Assembly (NCBI GenBank): GCA_031271405.1
Contig: JAISVT010000015.1
Location: 1 to 43,548 of the forward strand
Length of the DNA stretch: 43,548 nt
From: Candidatus Endomicrobium macrotermitis
Lineage (GTDB): Bacteria; Elusimicrobiota; Endomicrobiia; Endomicrobiales; Endomicrobiaceae
Direction of reading: 5' to 3'
The first letter of the stretch is position 1; the number at the start of each line of letters is the position of its first letter. This document shows positions 8,647 through 16,972 of the stretch, one piece after another. Made by a program: the position numbers and the translations under genes. The notes below the pieces were generated by a model. That model searched no databases and was not told the origin of the DNA. It was given only the letters and a program-made list of their open reading frames with translations.

Positions 8647-9720
8647 ATGGACAAAAACACCCGAAAATATTTCATTTCGCCCGATGCCACCGTAAGGCAG
8701 GCCATTGAAAAAATTCAGGATAACGGCCGTAAAACCGCCTTCATAGTTGACGCAGACGAAAAACTTTTGGGTATTTTTACGGACGGCGATATGCGCAGGT
8801 TCGTTTTAAAAAACGGAAACCTTCAGTCCAAAGTTACGGAGGCGATGAACCCTAACCCGATAGTTTTTAAAGAAAATCAAAAAGAAGAATTGGATAAACA
8901 GCTGAAAGAGCGCGGTTTGCTCGCTTACCCCGTTGTAAACGACACGGGGCAAATAATCAAAGTTGTTTATTGGGATAACAAGGAAGATATTATCCATCCC
9001 TCGCAGGAATTGCCGGAAAATACGGCCGTAATCATTATGGCCGGCGGAGAAGGGACAAGGCTTTACCCTTATACAAAGATTCTGCCGAAACCCCTTATCC
9101 CAATAGGCGAACTCCCCATTTGTACGCGTATTATAAACAGTTTTAAAAAGTTTAATTGTAAAAATTTCAACTTAATACTTAATCATAAAAGCAATATGAT
9201 TAAAGCTTATTATAATGATACGGAAAAAGATTACAGTTTAAATTATTTTACGGAAAAAGAATTTTTAGGCACGGCAGGCGGGCTGGCTCTGCTTAAAGGC
9301 ACAATAAAAGACACCTGTTTTGTTTCAAACTGCGACATTCTTATTGATACCGACTATTCCTGCATTTACAAATGGCATAAGAAAGAAAAGAACTTGATTT
9401 CTATGGTTTGCGCCATAAAAGAAATGCAGATTCCATACGGCGTAATTCATTCCACGGAAGCCGGAAGCATAAAGAACATTAAAGAGAAACCTTCTTATTC
9501 GTTCCTTGTAAACACCGGAGTTTATCTTATAGAACCTCAGGTTATCGACAATTTGCGTCAGGAATTTTTACATATGCCGAACCTTGCGCAGCAATATATA
9601 AAAAAGGGCTTAAAAGTCGGGGTATTCCCCGTATCAAGCGGAGACTGGCTGGACATGGGACAGCTTGAAGAGTTGGAAAATATGTCCGAAAAACTCTCTG
9701 AAAAATTTAAAAAAGGCTAA
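8647..9720 (+). CDS. ptmE: CBS-domain sugar-1-phosphate nucleotidyltransferase (PtmE type)
   Basis: The protein joins a CBS pair (residues ~1-115, including FIVDADEKLLGIFTDGDMR) to a sugar-nucleotide transferase domain (~125-357) with the activation loop MAGGEGTRLYPYTK and LPKPLIPIGE. This architecture matches PtmE, the glucosamine-1-phosphate guanylyltransferase that starts the GDP-linked route to legionaminic acid in Campylobacter. The CBS pair probably senses a nucleotide. It sits three bases after the SDR and three before LegC, fitting an operon. Other mannose-1-phosphate-like guanylyltransferases with CBS domains exist, so the exact sugar is inferred from the neighbours. Confidence 0.8.
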   Translation: MDKNTRKYFISPDATVRQAIEKIQDNGRKTAFIVDADEKLLGIFTDGDMRRFVLKNGNLQSKVTEAMNPNPIVFKENQKEELDKQLKERGLLAYPVVNDTGQIIKVVYWDNKEDIIHPSQELPENTAVIIMAGGEGTRLYPYTKILPKPLIPIGELPICTRIINSFKKFNCKNFNLILNHKSNMIKAYYNDTEKDYSLNYFTEKEFLGTAGGLALLKGTIKDTCFVSNCDILIDTDYSCIYKWHKKEKNLISMVCAIKEMQIPYGVIHSTEAGSIKNIKEKPSYSFLVNTGVYLIEPQVIDNLRQEFLHMPNLAQQYIKKGLKVGVFPVSSGDWLDMGQLEELENMSEKLSEKFKKG

Positions 9721-9723
9721 GCG

Positions 9724-10902
9724 ATGCAAAACAAATTTATTCCTCTTTCGGTACCTAACATAAAAGGCAACGAACTTAAATACGTAACCAATGCAATAAA
9801 AACCGAATGGGTTTCTACTGCGGGCGCCGACATTAAAACTTTCGAAGAAAATTTCGCCAAATATCTCAATGTGCCATACTCGTGCGCCGTTCAAAGCGGC
9901 ACCGCGGGTCTGCATTTGTGCCTGCGTCATTTCGGCATTTCGCAAGGAGACATCGTTTTGGTGCCGTCTCTTACTTTTATTGCTACGGTAAATCCCGTCA
10001 TATATCAAAATGCCGAGCCTGTCTTTTTTGACTGCGACGACAACATGTGTTTGGACCCGGTACAGGTTGAAAAATATCTTTCGGAAGAGTGCTCATTTGA
10101 CGGCGAAAAGACTTTTGAAAAAAATTCTAAAAAACAGGTTAAAGCCGTTATGCCCGTACATATATTCGGCGACACATGCGATATGGACAAAATTATGCAA
10201 TTAGCCGAAAAGTATAAACTTATTGTTATTGAGGACGCGACAGAATCGCTCGGAACAAAATTTATTTCGGAAAACTACAAAGGCAAGTACACGGGCACTG
10301 CCGGACATGCCGGAGTATTTTCTTTTAACGGCAACAAAATAATAACTACAGGCGGCGGCGGAATGGTTGTTTCAAATGACGAGTTCTGTATAAAGCACAT
10401 CAAATACCTTTCGCAACAGGCAAAAGATGATGACGTTTATTTTATAAACAACGAAGTCGGCTACAATTACCGTATGACAAACATTCAGGCCGCATTAGGC
10501 ATAGCGCAACTTGAACAACTTGACAGTTTTATTGAAATAAAAAAGAATAACCACAAGCTTTATGGCAAACTTCTTAAAAACAGCAAGGGTGTTGAATTCG
10601 TAAATTTTCACGCGGCAGATTATGCCAATTACTGGTTTTACTCCTTAAAAATCAAGTCCGGAGATATTTCCGTAAGAGACAAATTTATAAAATATATGTC
10701 TGAAAACAAAGTGCAGGTAAGGCCGCTTTGGAAACTTAACCACACACAAAAGCCCTTTTTGCATTTTAAAAAAACGGACTGTTCCAATGCCGAAAAATTT
10801 TACAAACAGATAGTAAATATACCGTGCAGTTCAAACTTATCCGAAGAAGACGTTGAAAGAGTGTGCAGTTTGATTTCAAATTTTGATTTTGGCGGGAAAT
10901 AG
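9724..10902 (+). CDS. legC: LegC-family PLP-dependent sugar aminotransferase
   Basis: A DegT/DnrJ/EryC1-fold aminotransferase that installs the C4 amino group on an NDP-4-keto-6-deoxy sugar. The 392-residue sequence follows the LegC pattern closely: IPLSVPNIKGNE at the start, TEWVSTAG, VPSLTFIATVNP, and the PLP lysine K205 in SFNGNKIITTGGGG. The lysine is intact, unlike RfbH at 22926-24296, so this is an aminotransferase and not a dehydratase. It is followed after two bases by the acetyltransferase that would act on its product. It is placed in the legionaminic acid branch with good confidence because LegH, LegI and LegG follow in order. Confidence 0.9.
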   Translation: MQNKFIPLSVPNIKGNELKYVTNAIKTEWVSTAGADIKTFEENFAKYLNVPYSCAVQSGTAGLHLCLRHFGISQGDIVLVPSLTFIATVNPVIYQNAEPVFFDCDDNMCLDPVQVEKYLSEECSFDGEKTFEKNSKKQVKAVMPVHIFGDTCDMDKIMQLAEKYKLIVIEDATESLGTKFISENYKGKYTGTAGHAGVFSFNGNKIITTGGGGMVVSNDEFCIKHIKYLSQQAKDDDVYFINNEVGYNYRMTNIQAALGIAQLEQLDSFIEIKKNNHKLYGKLLKNSKGVEFVNFHAADYANYWFYSLKIKSGDISVRDKFIKYMSENKVQVRPLWKLNHTQKPFLHFKKTDCSNAEKFYKQIVNIPCSSNLSEEDVERVCSLISNFDFGGK

Positions 10903-10904
10903 AC

Positions 10905-11483
10905 ATGAAAAAGATTATCTTAATAGGCGCAGGCGGGCATTGTAAATCCTGTATAGACGTAATTGAACAGGAAAACAAGTACAAAATTTCAGGACTTATT
11001 GACATAAAAGAAAGAATAGGGCAAAAAGTTTTCGGTTATGAAATTACAGGGTGCGACGAACATATTAAAAAGTATATAAATGACGACACATTTTTTTTAA
11101 TAGCAATAGGGCAGATAGAATCGGCGGCAAAAAGAGCCGGTATTTACGATTTATTAAAACAAAACGGAGCGCGCATGGCTATCGTAATATCCCCGCTTGC
11201 TTACGTTTCAAGGCATGCCGTAATCGGCGAAGGGACTATTATCATGCACAACGCGCTTGTAAATGCCGATGCGGCGATAGGAAAAAACTGTATAATAAAC
11301 TCAAAAGCACTTATAGAGCATGACGCAGTTATAGGAGACAATTGTCATATATCCACAGGCTCCATAGTAAACGGCGCTGCCAAAATAGGACGCGGAACTT
11401 TTATAGGCAGCAATGCAACGGTCGTACATGGCGCCGATATTGCCGAAAATTCGTTTTTAAAAGCGGGGAGCATATCTAAATGA
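10905..11483 (+). CDS. legH: LegH/PglD-like sugar N-acetyltransferase
   Basis: A 192-residue acetyl-CoA-dependent transferase of the NeuD/PglD/LegH type. The N-terminal Rossmann-like sugar-binding part begins IILIGAGGHCKSCIDV. The C-terminal half is a left-handed beta helix of hexapeptide repeats (VIGEGTIIM, AIGKNCIIN, VIGDNCHIS, KIGRGTFIG). The likely catalytic histidine lies in ALIEHDAVIGD. Placed directly after LegC, it would acetylate the new 4-amino group. Its stop overlaps the LegI start by four bases (ATGA). A NeuD-type O-acetyltransferase role cannot be excluded from sequence alone, but the position favours N-acetylation in the pathway. Confidence 0.87.
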   Translation: MKKIILIGAGGHCKSCIDVIEQENKYKISGLIDIKERIGQKVFGYEITGCDEHIKKYINDDTFFLIAIGQIESAAKRAGIYDLLKQNGARMAIVISPLAYVSRHAVIGEGTIIMHNALVNADAAIGKNCIINSKALIEHDAVIGDNCHISTGSIVNGAAKIGRGTFIGSNATVVHGADIAENSFLKAGSISK

Positions 11484-12469
11484 GCAAAAATAAAGTTATG
11501 ATAATAGCCGAAGCAGGCATAAATCATAATGGCTCGCTTGAGACAGCTTTTAAAATGATAGATGCCGCCGTAAAAGCGGATGCGGACGCGGTTAAGTTTC
11601 AAACTTTTAACACTTCGGAACTCGTTTCTGCAAATGCGCCGAAAGCTGCTTATCAAAAAAAGCATACCGGCGCTGAAGAATCCCAGATGGATATGCTAAA
11701 AAAACTTGAACTCACAGAAAAAGACCATATCGCGCTTATACAATATTGCAGAAAAAAGGGTATAGAATTTCTTTCGACGCCGTTTGATATCCCAAGCGTT
11801 TATTTATTGCATAAACTCGGGCTGAAAACTTTTAAAATACCTTCGGGAGAAATAACGAATTTGCCGTATTTGCGCATTATAAACAAATTAAAAAAACGCG
11901 TTATCCTATCTACGGGAATGAGTACTTTAAAAGAAATATCGGCCGCTTTAAGAGCGCTTAAAAATTGCAAAGTTTCACTTTTGCACGCGAATACCGAGTA
12001 TCCTACTCCGATTGAGCACGCAAATGTTGCAGCTGTAAAAACTTTATCTGAAAAATTTAAACTTCCTTCAGGCTACTCTGATCACACTTTAGGCATTACA
12101 TCCGCCGTATGCGCCGTGGCTCTGGGAGCTGTCATCATTGAAAAACATTTTACTTTAGATAAAAACTTGCCGGGTCCCGATCAGAAAGTATCCCTTGATA
12201 CCGAGGAACTATGTGCCATGGTAAAAGCGATACGCGAAGCGGAATTGTGCCTCGGAAACGGTTATAAAAAACCGTCGCCAAGCGAAATAAAAAATATAGC
12301 AATAGCCCGTAAAAGCATAGCAGCTAAAACGGATATAAAAAGAGGCGATATTTTTACTAACCGTAACCTGACCGCAAAACGCCCCGCAAAAGGCAAATCT
12401 CCCATGCTATGGGACAAAATTATAGGCACACGCGCAAAAAAGGATTATAAGGAAGACGATTTTATATGA
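11480..12469 (+). CDS. legI: Nonulosonic acid synthase (NeuB/LegI family)
   Basis: Condenses phosphoenolpyruvate with a 6-carbon N-acylated sugar to give a nine-carbon nonulosonate, probably a di-N-acyl-legionaminic acid. The 329 residues contain the canonical NeuB motifs: AEAGINHNGS with E11, AVKFQTF with K39, STPFD, KIPSGEITN, STGMSTL, LHANTEYPTP and GYSDHT with the two metal-binding histidines, EKHFTLD, and GPDQKVSL. The C-terminal 60 residues form an antifreeze-like SAF domain with ARKSIAAK. It overlaps both neighbours by four bases. All recognisable catalytic residues are conserved, in contrast to the divergent relative at 21541-22626. Confidence 0.92.
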   Translation: MSKNKVMIIAEAGINHNGSLETAFKMIDAAVKADADAVKFQTFNTSELVSANAPKAAYQKKHTGAEESQMDMLKKLELTEKDHIALIQYCRKKGIEFLSTPFDIPSVYLLHKLGLKTFKIPSGEITNLPYLRIINKLKKRVILSTGMSTLKEISAALRALKNCKVSLLHANTEYPTPIEHANVAAVKTLSEKFKLPSGYSDHTLGITSAVCAVALGAVIIEKHFTLDKNLPGPDQKVSLDTEELCAMVKAIREAELCLGNGYKKPSPSEIKNIAIARKSIAAKTDIKRGDIFTNRNLTAKRPAKGKSPMLWDKIIGTRAKKDYKEDDFI

Positions 12470-13623
12470 AAAAAAGAACAATAGCCGTTTTGACAACATC
12501 ACGCGCAGACTACGGCATAATGTCGGAATTAATTAAAAAACTGCAAAGTGATAAGTCTTTGGATATTAAAGTGATAGTTTCGGGATCACACCTTTCAAAA
12601 CGTCACGGAAGTTCAGTCAAAGAAATTATAAAAGACGGCATAAAAATTTATAAGCGGGTTGACATAGGCATCTCAAGCGACACTCCGAAAGATATAGGCA
12701 AGGTTATGGGACGCGCAACGGAGCTTTTTACAAAAACGATTGAGCAGGCAAAACCCGATATCATTCTTTTGCTCGGGGACAGATATGAAGTTCTGTCCGG
12801 CGCGATAGCCGCTTTGCTTTTAAGGATACCGATAGCGCACCTTCACGGCGGAGAAGCGACATTCGGAGCTATTGACGAGGCTATGCGGCACGCAATAACA
12901 AAAATGTCCCACATTCATTTTGCCTCATGCGAAAAATACAAAAAAAGGATAATCCAACTCGGAGAAAACCCCAAACAGGTTTTTAACACGGGATCGCTCG
13001 GCGTTGAAAATGCCGAAAACATTAAAACTCTTTCAAAACGGGAACTGGAAAAAAGTCTAAACATTAAATTCAATAAAAAAAATCTGATGGTTACATTTCA
13101 CCCCGTTACTCTGGAAGGCGATGAAAAAAAACAAGTTATTGAGCTTCTGAATGCTTTGTCTAAGTTAAAAGAGACCTCTGTTTTCTTTACTATGCCGAAT
13201 GCAGACGGCGGAAATAAAGCAATAGCTTTGGAAATAGAAAATTTCGTTAAACGTAATAACAATGCTTACGCGTTCGGGTCTTTAGGCAAGCTGAAATACT
13301 TTTCAATGTTGAAAAATGTTGACGGCGTTATCGGAAACTCCTCAAGCGGGATAATAGAGGCGCCCAGCTTTAAAATTCCTACGGTAAACATAGGAAGCAG
13401 ACAGGCCGGCAGATTGCAGGCAAAAAGCATTATAAACGCTTTGCCGATTGAGAAAAATATAAGCAAAGCCATACAAAAAATTTACGACCCTGAATTTACG
13501 GCCTTAATTAAACGGTCAAAAAACCCGTACTCAAAACAAAATACGGCAAAAACCGTGATAAAAATTTTAAAAACGTATCCGCTTGACAATATTATTATAA
13601 AGAAGTTTTTCGATCTAAAATGA
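12466..13623 (+). CDS. legG: Hydrolysing NDP-sugar 2-epimerase (NeuC/LegG family)
   Basis: Removes the nucleotide while inverting C2, releasing the free sugar that the NeuB-type synthase uses. The 385-residue GT-B-like fold shows TTSRADYGIM at the N-terminus, HLHGGEATFGAIDEAMRHA in the middle, and GNSSSGIIEAP near the C-terminus; these are typical NeuC/LegG segments that bind the UDP or GDP part. Next to PtmE, LegC, LegH and LegI it is best read as LegG, acting on the GDP- or UDP-linked diacetamido sugar. Start and stop overlap neighbours by four bases. The CMP activation enzyme that should follow the pathway is not in the window. Confidence 0.9.
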   Translation: MKKRTIAVLTTSRADYGIMSELIKKLQSDKSLDIKVIVSGSHLSKRHGSSVKEIIKDGIKIYKRVDIGISSDTPKDIGKVMGRATELFTKTIEQAKPDIILLLGDRYEVLSGAIAALLLRIPIAHLHGGEATFGAIDEAMRHAITKMSHIHFASCEKYKKRIIQLGENPKQVFNTGSLGVENAENIKTLSKRELEKSLNIKFNKKNLMVTFHPVTLEGDEKKQVIELLNALSKLKETSVFFTMPNADGGNKAIALEIENFVKRNNNAYAFGSLGKLKYFSMLKNVDGVIGNSSSGIIEAPSFKIPTVNIGSRQAGRLQAKSIINALPIEKNISKAIQKIYDPEFTALIKRSKNPYSKQNTAKTVIKILKTYPLDNIIIKKFFDLK

Positions 13624-15542
13624 ATAAACTGATAAAAATTTTAAACAATAAACGCGTATACTTTGCAATACTGGCTGTTCTATTGGGTATTTTCTTTGCA
13701 AGGCTTATTCACTTAGACAGTGATTTGCCTTCGTTTGGCGTGGCGCTGTATGCTCCCGTAGATGAAGGAACTTATTCGATAATGGCGTTAAACAAATATA
13801 TTTACGGCGAAGTTAACGTTAAAAACCAAGAATTAAACTCTTTTACATACCCTACGCACAGAATCAATGTGCTTGGAAATGCGCTTTCTTACCTGTCTCT
13901 CAACATATTCGGAAGAAATTATGCCGGATTAAGAATGCCTTCGGTTGTCTGGGCATTTTTAACGCTGCTTTTGGCATTATTTATACTTAATAAGCTTTTG
14001 CAGGGATATGCATACAAAAGACCGGTAATACTCTTATCGGCTGTAATTTTTACCACAAGCTTTGCTTATTTAATGGTTTCAAGGGTTGTTGAGCCGTCGG
14101 TAGTAAGAATGTTTTGCGCCGTATTGCTGTTTGCTTTATATGTTTCCGGAATAAAGCCTTTTTTGAAATTTTTCCTGATGGGCGCACTTTTATCCGTTTC
14201 TCTTTATTTTGTTTACGTTACCAATATATTTTTTCTTTTGCCGTGCGCCTTAATGCTTTTCGTTGATTTGTACGAAACAAAAAGGGTTTTGAATTCCCTT
14301 ATGTTTATTTTAGGAGCGGTTTCGGTTGCAGTTTTGGGCGAACACTATTATAAAACCGTTTGGGGTTTATCCTATTTGCAAAATGCTATTGACTCCGTAT
14401 CGGCATTCGCTTCAACAGCGGGATACGAATCGACTACAAAAATAGGACACCTTTACAAAAATTTCAGATACTTTTTTTCAAATAACGGCTTTATGTTTAA
14501 TATGCCGCTGTTTTTTATGTCGCTATATTTGCTGCCGCCTTTAGTTTTCGGCATTTTTAAAAAGAGGGACATAAACGCACTTGTTCTGTCGGCATTTATA
14601 ATAGGACTTTTGTTTCAGACAATTTATTCGCAGGACTACATACTGCGCAAAGGGATAATAATATTTCCGCATTTCCTTATCTTAACAATGCTGTCTTTAA
14701 AGTATTTCAACTCTTTTTTAGAAAGTATGTGGGGAAGCGAACTAAACAATGCGGGGATTTCATTTGAATTTAACCGGAAAATCTTTAGGATTTCAAAAGA
14801 AAACCTTAAAATTCCTTTTGCCCGCGCATATTTTGCATTTTTTGCGTTTACAGGACTTGTCGCGCTTATATTTTGTTCGAACAGGCTGTTTTTTACAAGT
14901 TCTAACGCTAGGATTGATTTTTCTATTTATGACAAACTTGGCTACATTGTATTTCAGGCAGCACCCGTCATATGTACAATCGCTTACGGATATTTTAAAG
15001 TTTTTAATAACAAAATATCGCCTGCAAGTTTCAAGAAATTTTTATTTGAGTGTATGATACTTATTTTCGCCTGCGGGTTTTTATTTAACGTTTTACTGTC
15101 TTTTGAGTATATTTTCTTTAAGCCTTCATTTAAAAATAAAGAGAGTATGATAAAACTCGGAAAATATGTCGGTAATGATTACGTTTTAGGCGAATGGGCG
15201 TACGCGCATGCGCTATATAACGATATTATGCCTGTTGAAAACACTTATGAAAAGCTTACTCAGTACCTTATAGAAAAACCCGGCGCGAAAATTTTACTCT
15301 ACAGCAATTACAGCATAGACCCCGTACTTATAGAGACGCTTCTATCAAAACACTTTGTTTTCAAAGAAGAATATAAAATAGACAAATCATATACAACATA
15401 CGGAGAGATGCGCCCGTTTGCGCTTTACTCGGTAATCCGATTTAAGGAATATTATTATAAACTGTTTCCGCGCAAAGACAGGCTGTATTATCCGTGCAGA
15501 TCCATAAACAATACCTCACTCTTTATGGATATTGCTCTCTAG
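13620..15542 (+). CDS. GT39/ArnT-like integral membrane glycosyltransferase
   Basis: A 640-residue protein with about ten or more membrane helices, typical of GT-C enzymes that use polyprenyl-phosphate sugars on the periplasmic side. After the first helix comes APVDEGTYSIMALNKY, matching the acidic D-E motif in the first periplasmic loop of the PMT/ArnT superfamily. The C-terminal ~130 residues are soluble and presumably periplasmic. It overlaps legG by four bases, so it probably ends this operon. The acceptor could be lipid A, a protein or an O-antigen unit. The GtrB-like enzyme downstream could supply its lipid-linked donor. That functional link is inferred. Confidence 0.77.
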   Translation: MNKLIKILNNKRVYFAILAVLLGIFFARLIHLDSDLPSFGVALYAPVDEGTYSIMALNKYIYGEVNVKNQELNSFTYPTHRINVLGNALSYLSLNIFGRNYAGLRMPSVVWAFLTLLLALFILNKLLQGYAYKRPVILLSAVIFTTSFAYLMVSRVVEPSVVRMFCAVLLFALYVSGIKPFLKFFLMGALLSVSLYFVYVTNIFFLLPCALMLFVDLYETKRVLNSLMFILGAVSVAVLGEHYYKTVWGLSYLQNAIDSVSAFASTAGYESTTKIGHLYKNFRYFFSNNGFMFNMPLFFMSLYLLPPLVFGIFKKRDINALVLSAFIIGLLFQTIYSQDYILRKGIIIFPHFLILTMLSLKYFNSFLESMWGSELNNAGISFEFNRKIFRISKENLKIPFARAYFAFFAFTGLVALIFCSNRLFFTSSNARIDFSIYDKLGYIVFQAAPVICTIAYGYFKVFNNKISPASFKKFLFECMILIFACGFLFNVLLSFEYIFFKPSFKNKESMIKLGKYVGNDYVLGEWAYAHALYNDIMPVENTYEKLTQYLIEKPGAKILLYSNYSIDPVLIETLLSKHFVFKEEYKIDKSYTTYGEMRPFALYSVIRFKEYYYKLFPRKDRLYYPCRSINNTSLFMDIAL

Positions 15543-15561
15543 GTAATATGTATTGTATAAT
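15532..15561 (+). promoter_or_regulatory. Possible promoter for the GtrB-GtrA pair
   Basis: TTGCTC (15532-15537), 18 bases, TATAAT (15556-15561) lies at the end of the GT39-like gene, 33 bases before the GtrB-like ATG. The -10 is perfect and the -35 keeps TTG. There is no clear Shine-Dalgarno sequence in front of 15595. Confidence 0.35.
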
Positions 15562-15594
15562 TGTTGGTATTGACGTTATATTTTACCGGTATAA

Positions 15595-16530
15595 ATGAAA
15601 AAAATAAGTTTTATAATCGCTTGTTATAATGAAGAAGACAACATACCCCTTATTTACTCTGCTATTTCAAAAATAATGGCAGATATGCCGCAGTATAACT
15701 ACAATTTCACTTTTGCAGATAATGCATCCACAGACAGAAGCAGGGAAGTTTTAAGGAATTTAGCCGCCAAAGACAAACGCGTCCGCGTAATCCTAAACAA
15801 CAGGAATTTCGGTCCGGCAAGAAGCGGCTTTAACGGTTTTATCTCAACCGACGGCGACGCAACGATAAACCTTGCCTGTGACATGCAAAACCCTCCGGAA
15901 CTTATCCCGGTTTTTTTAAAGCATTGGGAAGCGGGAAGCAAAGTTGTTTGGGCCCAGAAAACAAACAGTGAAGAATCATTTTTAATGAAACAAATCAGAA
16001 ATCTTTACTATAAAATTATTAAACTTTTAAGCGATGTAAACCACTACGAAAACGCTATCGGCTGGGGGCTTTATGACAAAAGCATAGTGGACGAAGTAAG
16101 GAGTTTAAAAGACCCTGAGCCTGACATCCGCGATATAGTATCGGACTTCGGTTACGAAGTGACGCTTGTGCCATATGTTCACCCGGCAAGGCGCAAAGGT
16201 AAGTCTTCCTATAATTTTTTCAGGTATTTTGACGCAGCCCTTTCATCTCTTGTCCATACAAGCAAAGTTCCTTTAAAATTGTGTATTTTTCTTGGTTTAG
16301 GCATGTCTTTTTTAAGCGGCCTTGTCAGTTTGTTTTATCTTGTTTATAAGCTGATGTATTGGAACAGCTTTCAGCTGGGGCTTGCGCCGCTGGTTTGCGG
16401 CATATTTTTTATATTTTCCGTTCAAATTTTCTTTTTGGGCATTTTGGGCGAATATGTGCTGTCTATTTTGGGGCGCGTAAGTTTCAATAAATACGTTATA
16501 GAAAAAGAAAGGATTAACTTTGAGGATTAA
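15595..16530 (+). CDS. Polyprenyl-phosphate glycosyltransferase (GtrB/DPM1-like)
   Basis: Transfers a sugar from a nucleotide donor to undecaprenyl phosphate on the cytoplasmic face. Of 311 residues, ~1-225 form the GT2 domain (SFIIACYNEEDN, FADNASTDRS, ACDMQNPPELIP) and two hydrophobic helices lie at ~225-300, the GtrB arrangement. DMQNPPE replaces the usual D-x-D-Q-D-P-P, but the key Asp and Gln remain. The following GtrA-like gene overlaps it, reproducing the GtrA-GtrB pair used for O-antigen glucosylation and related decorations. The sugar is unknown. The ATG at 15595 lies 52 bases after the previous stop. Confidence 0.85.
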   Translation: MKKISFIIACYNEEDNIPLIYSAISKIMADMPQYNYNFTFADNASTDRSREVLRNLAAKDKRVRVILNNRNFGPARSGFNGFISTDGDATINLACDMQNPPELIPVFLKHWEAGSKVVWAQKTNSEESFLMKQIRNLYYKIIKLLSDVNHYENAIGWGLYDKSIVDEVRSLKDPEPDIRDIVSDFGYEVTLVPYVHPARRKGKSSYNFFRYFDAALSSLVHTSKVPLKLCIFLGLGMSFLSGLVSLFYLVYKLMYWNSFQLGLAPLVCGIFFIFSVQIFFLGILGEYVLSILGRVSFNKYVIEKERINFED

Positions 16531-16972
16531 GAGTTTACTTGAAACAAACCGAAAAGAAGTAATCCTTTATCTTATCACGGGCGTATGGAATACGGTTTTC
16601 GGTTACGGAGTATATGCTTTTTTTGTTTGGCTTTTGACCGGAAAATTGCCTGCGGCATATATGTTTGCAAGCGTGATAAGCACTTTTTTTTCGGTAACTA
16701 ACAGTTATTTGTCATATAAGGTTTTTGTATTTAAAACCAAAGGGAATTATATAAAGGAATATATTAAATGCTGGGCTGTTTACGGTTCTGCGGGTATCGT
16801 GAATCTGGCTCTTCTTCCTGTCGCGGTATTTTGCTTTAATACGGTTCTTCCCGATAAATATTTAAACCTTTCTCCTTATCTTGCCGGGCTTGCGCTGTTA
16901 TTCGTTACTACCGTTTTCAGCTTTTTGGGGCATAAAAACGTTACTTTTAAAAAAGGCTCAAAAAACCTCTAA
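16520..16972 (+). CDS. GtrA-like small membrane protein (putative lipid-linked sugar flippase)
   Basis: A 150-residue protein with four predicted membrane helices and the family pattern LITGVWNTVFGYGVY near the start and FSFLGHKNVTF near the end. GtrA proteins are thought to help flip polyprenyl-phosphate sugars made by GtrB across the inner membrane. The start is a TTG at 16520, eleven bases inside the GtrB-like gene, preceded by AAGAAAGGA; no ATG gives a complete first helix. Its stop codon overlaps the stop of the converging gene at 16969 by two bases, leaving no room for a terminator hairpin between them. Confidence 0.83.
   Translation: MRIKSLLETNRKEVILYLITGVWNTVFGYGVYAFFVWLLTGKLPAAYMFASVISTFFSVTNSYLSYKVFVFKTKGNYIKEYIKCWAVYGSAGIVNLALLPVAVFCFNTVLPDKYLNLSPYLAGLALLFVTTVFSFLGHKNVTFKKGSKNL

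Noticed and set aside
13583-13610. TTGACA near the end of legG as an internal promoter
   Set aside because: No acceptable -10 hexamer at 16-18 bases; the sequence is within coding DNA.
15570-15595. TTGACG and TATAAA as a promoter for the GtrB-like gene
   Set aside because: The spacing is only 14 bases and the -10 would overlap the ATG.
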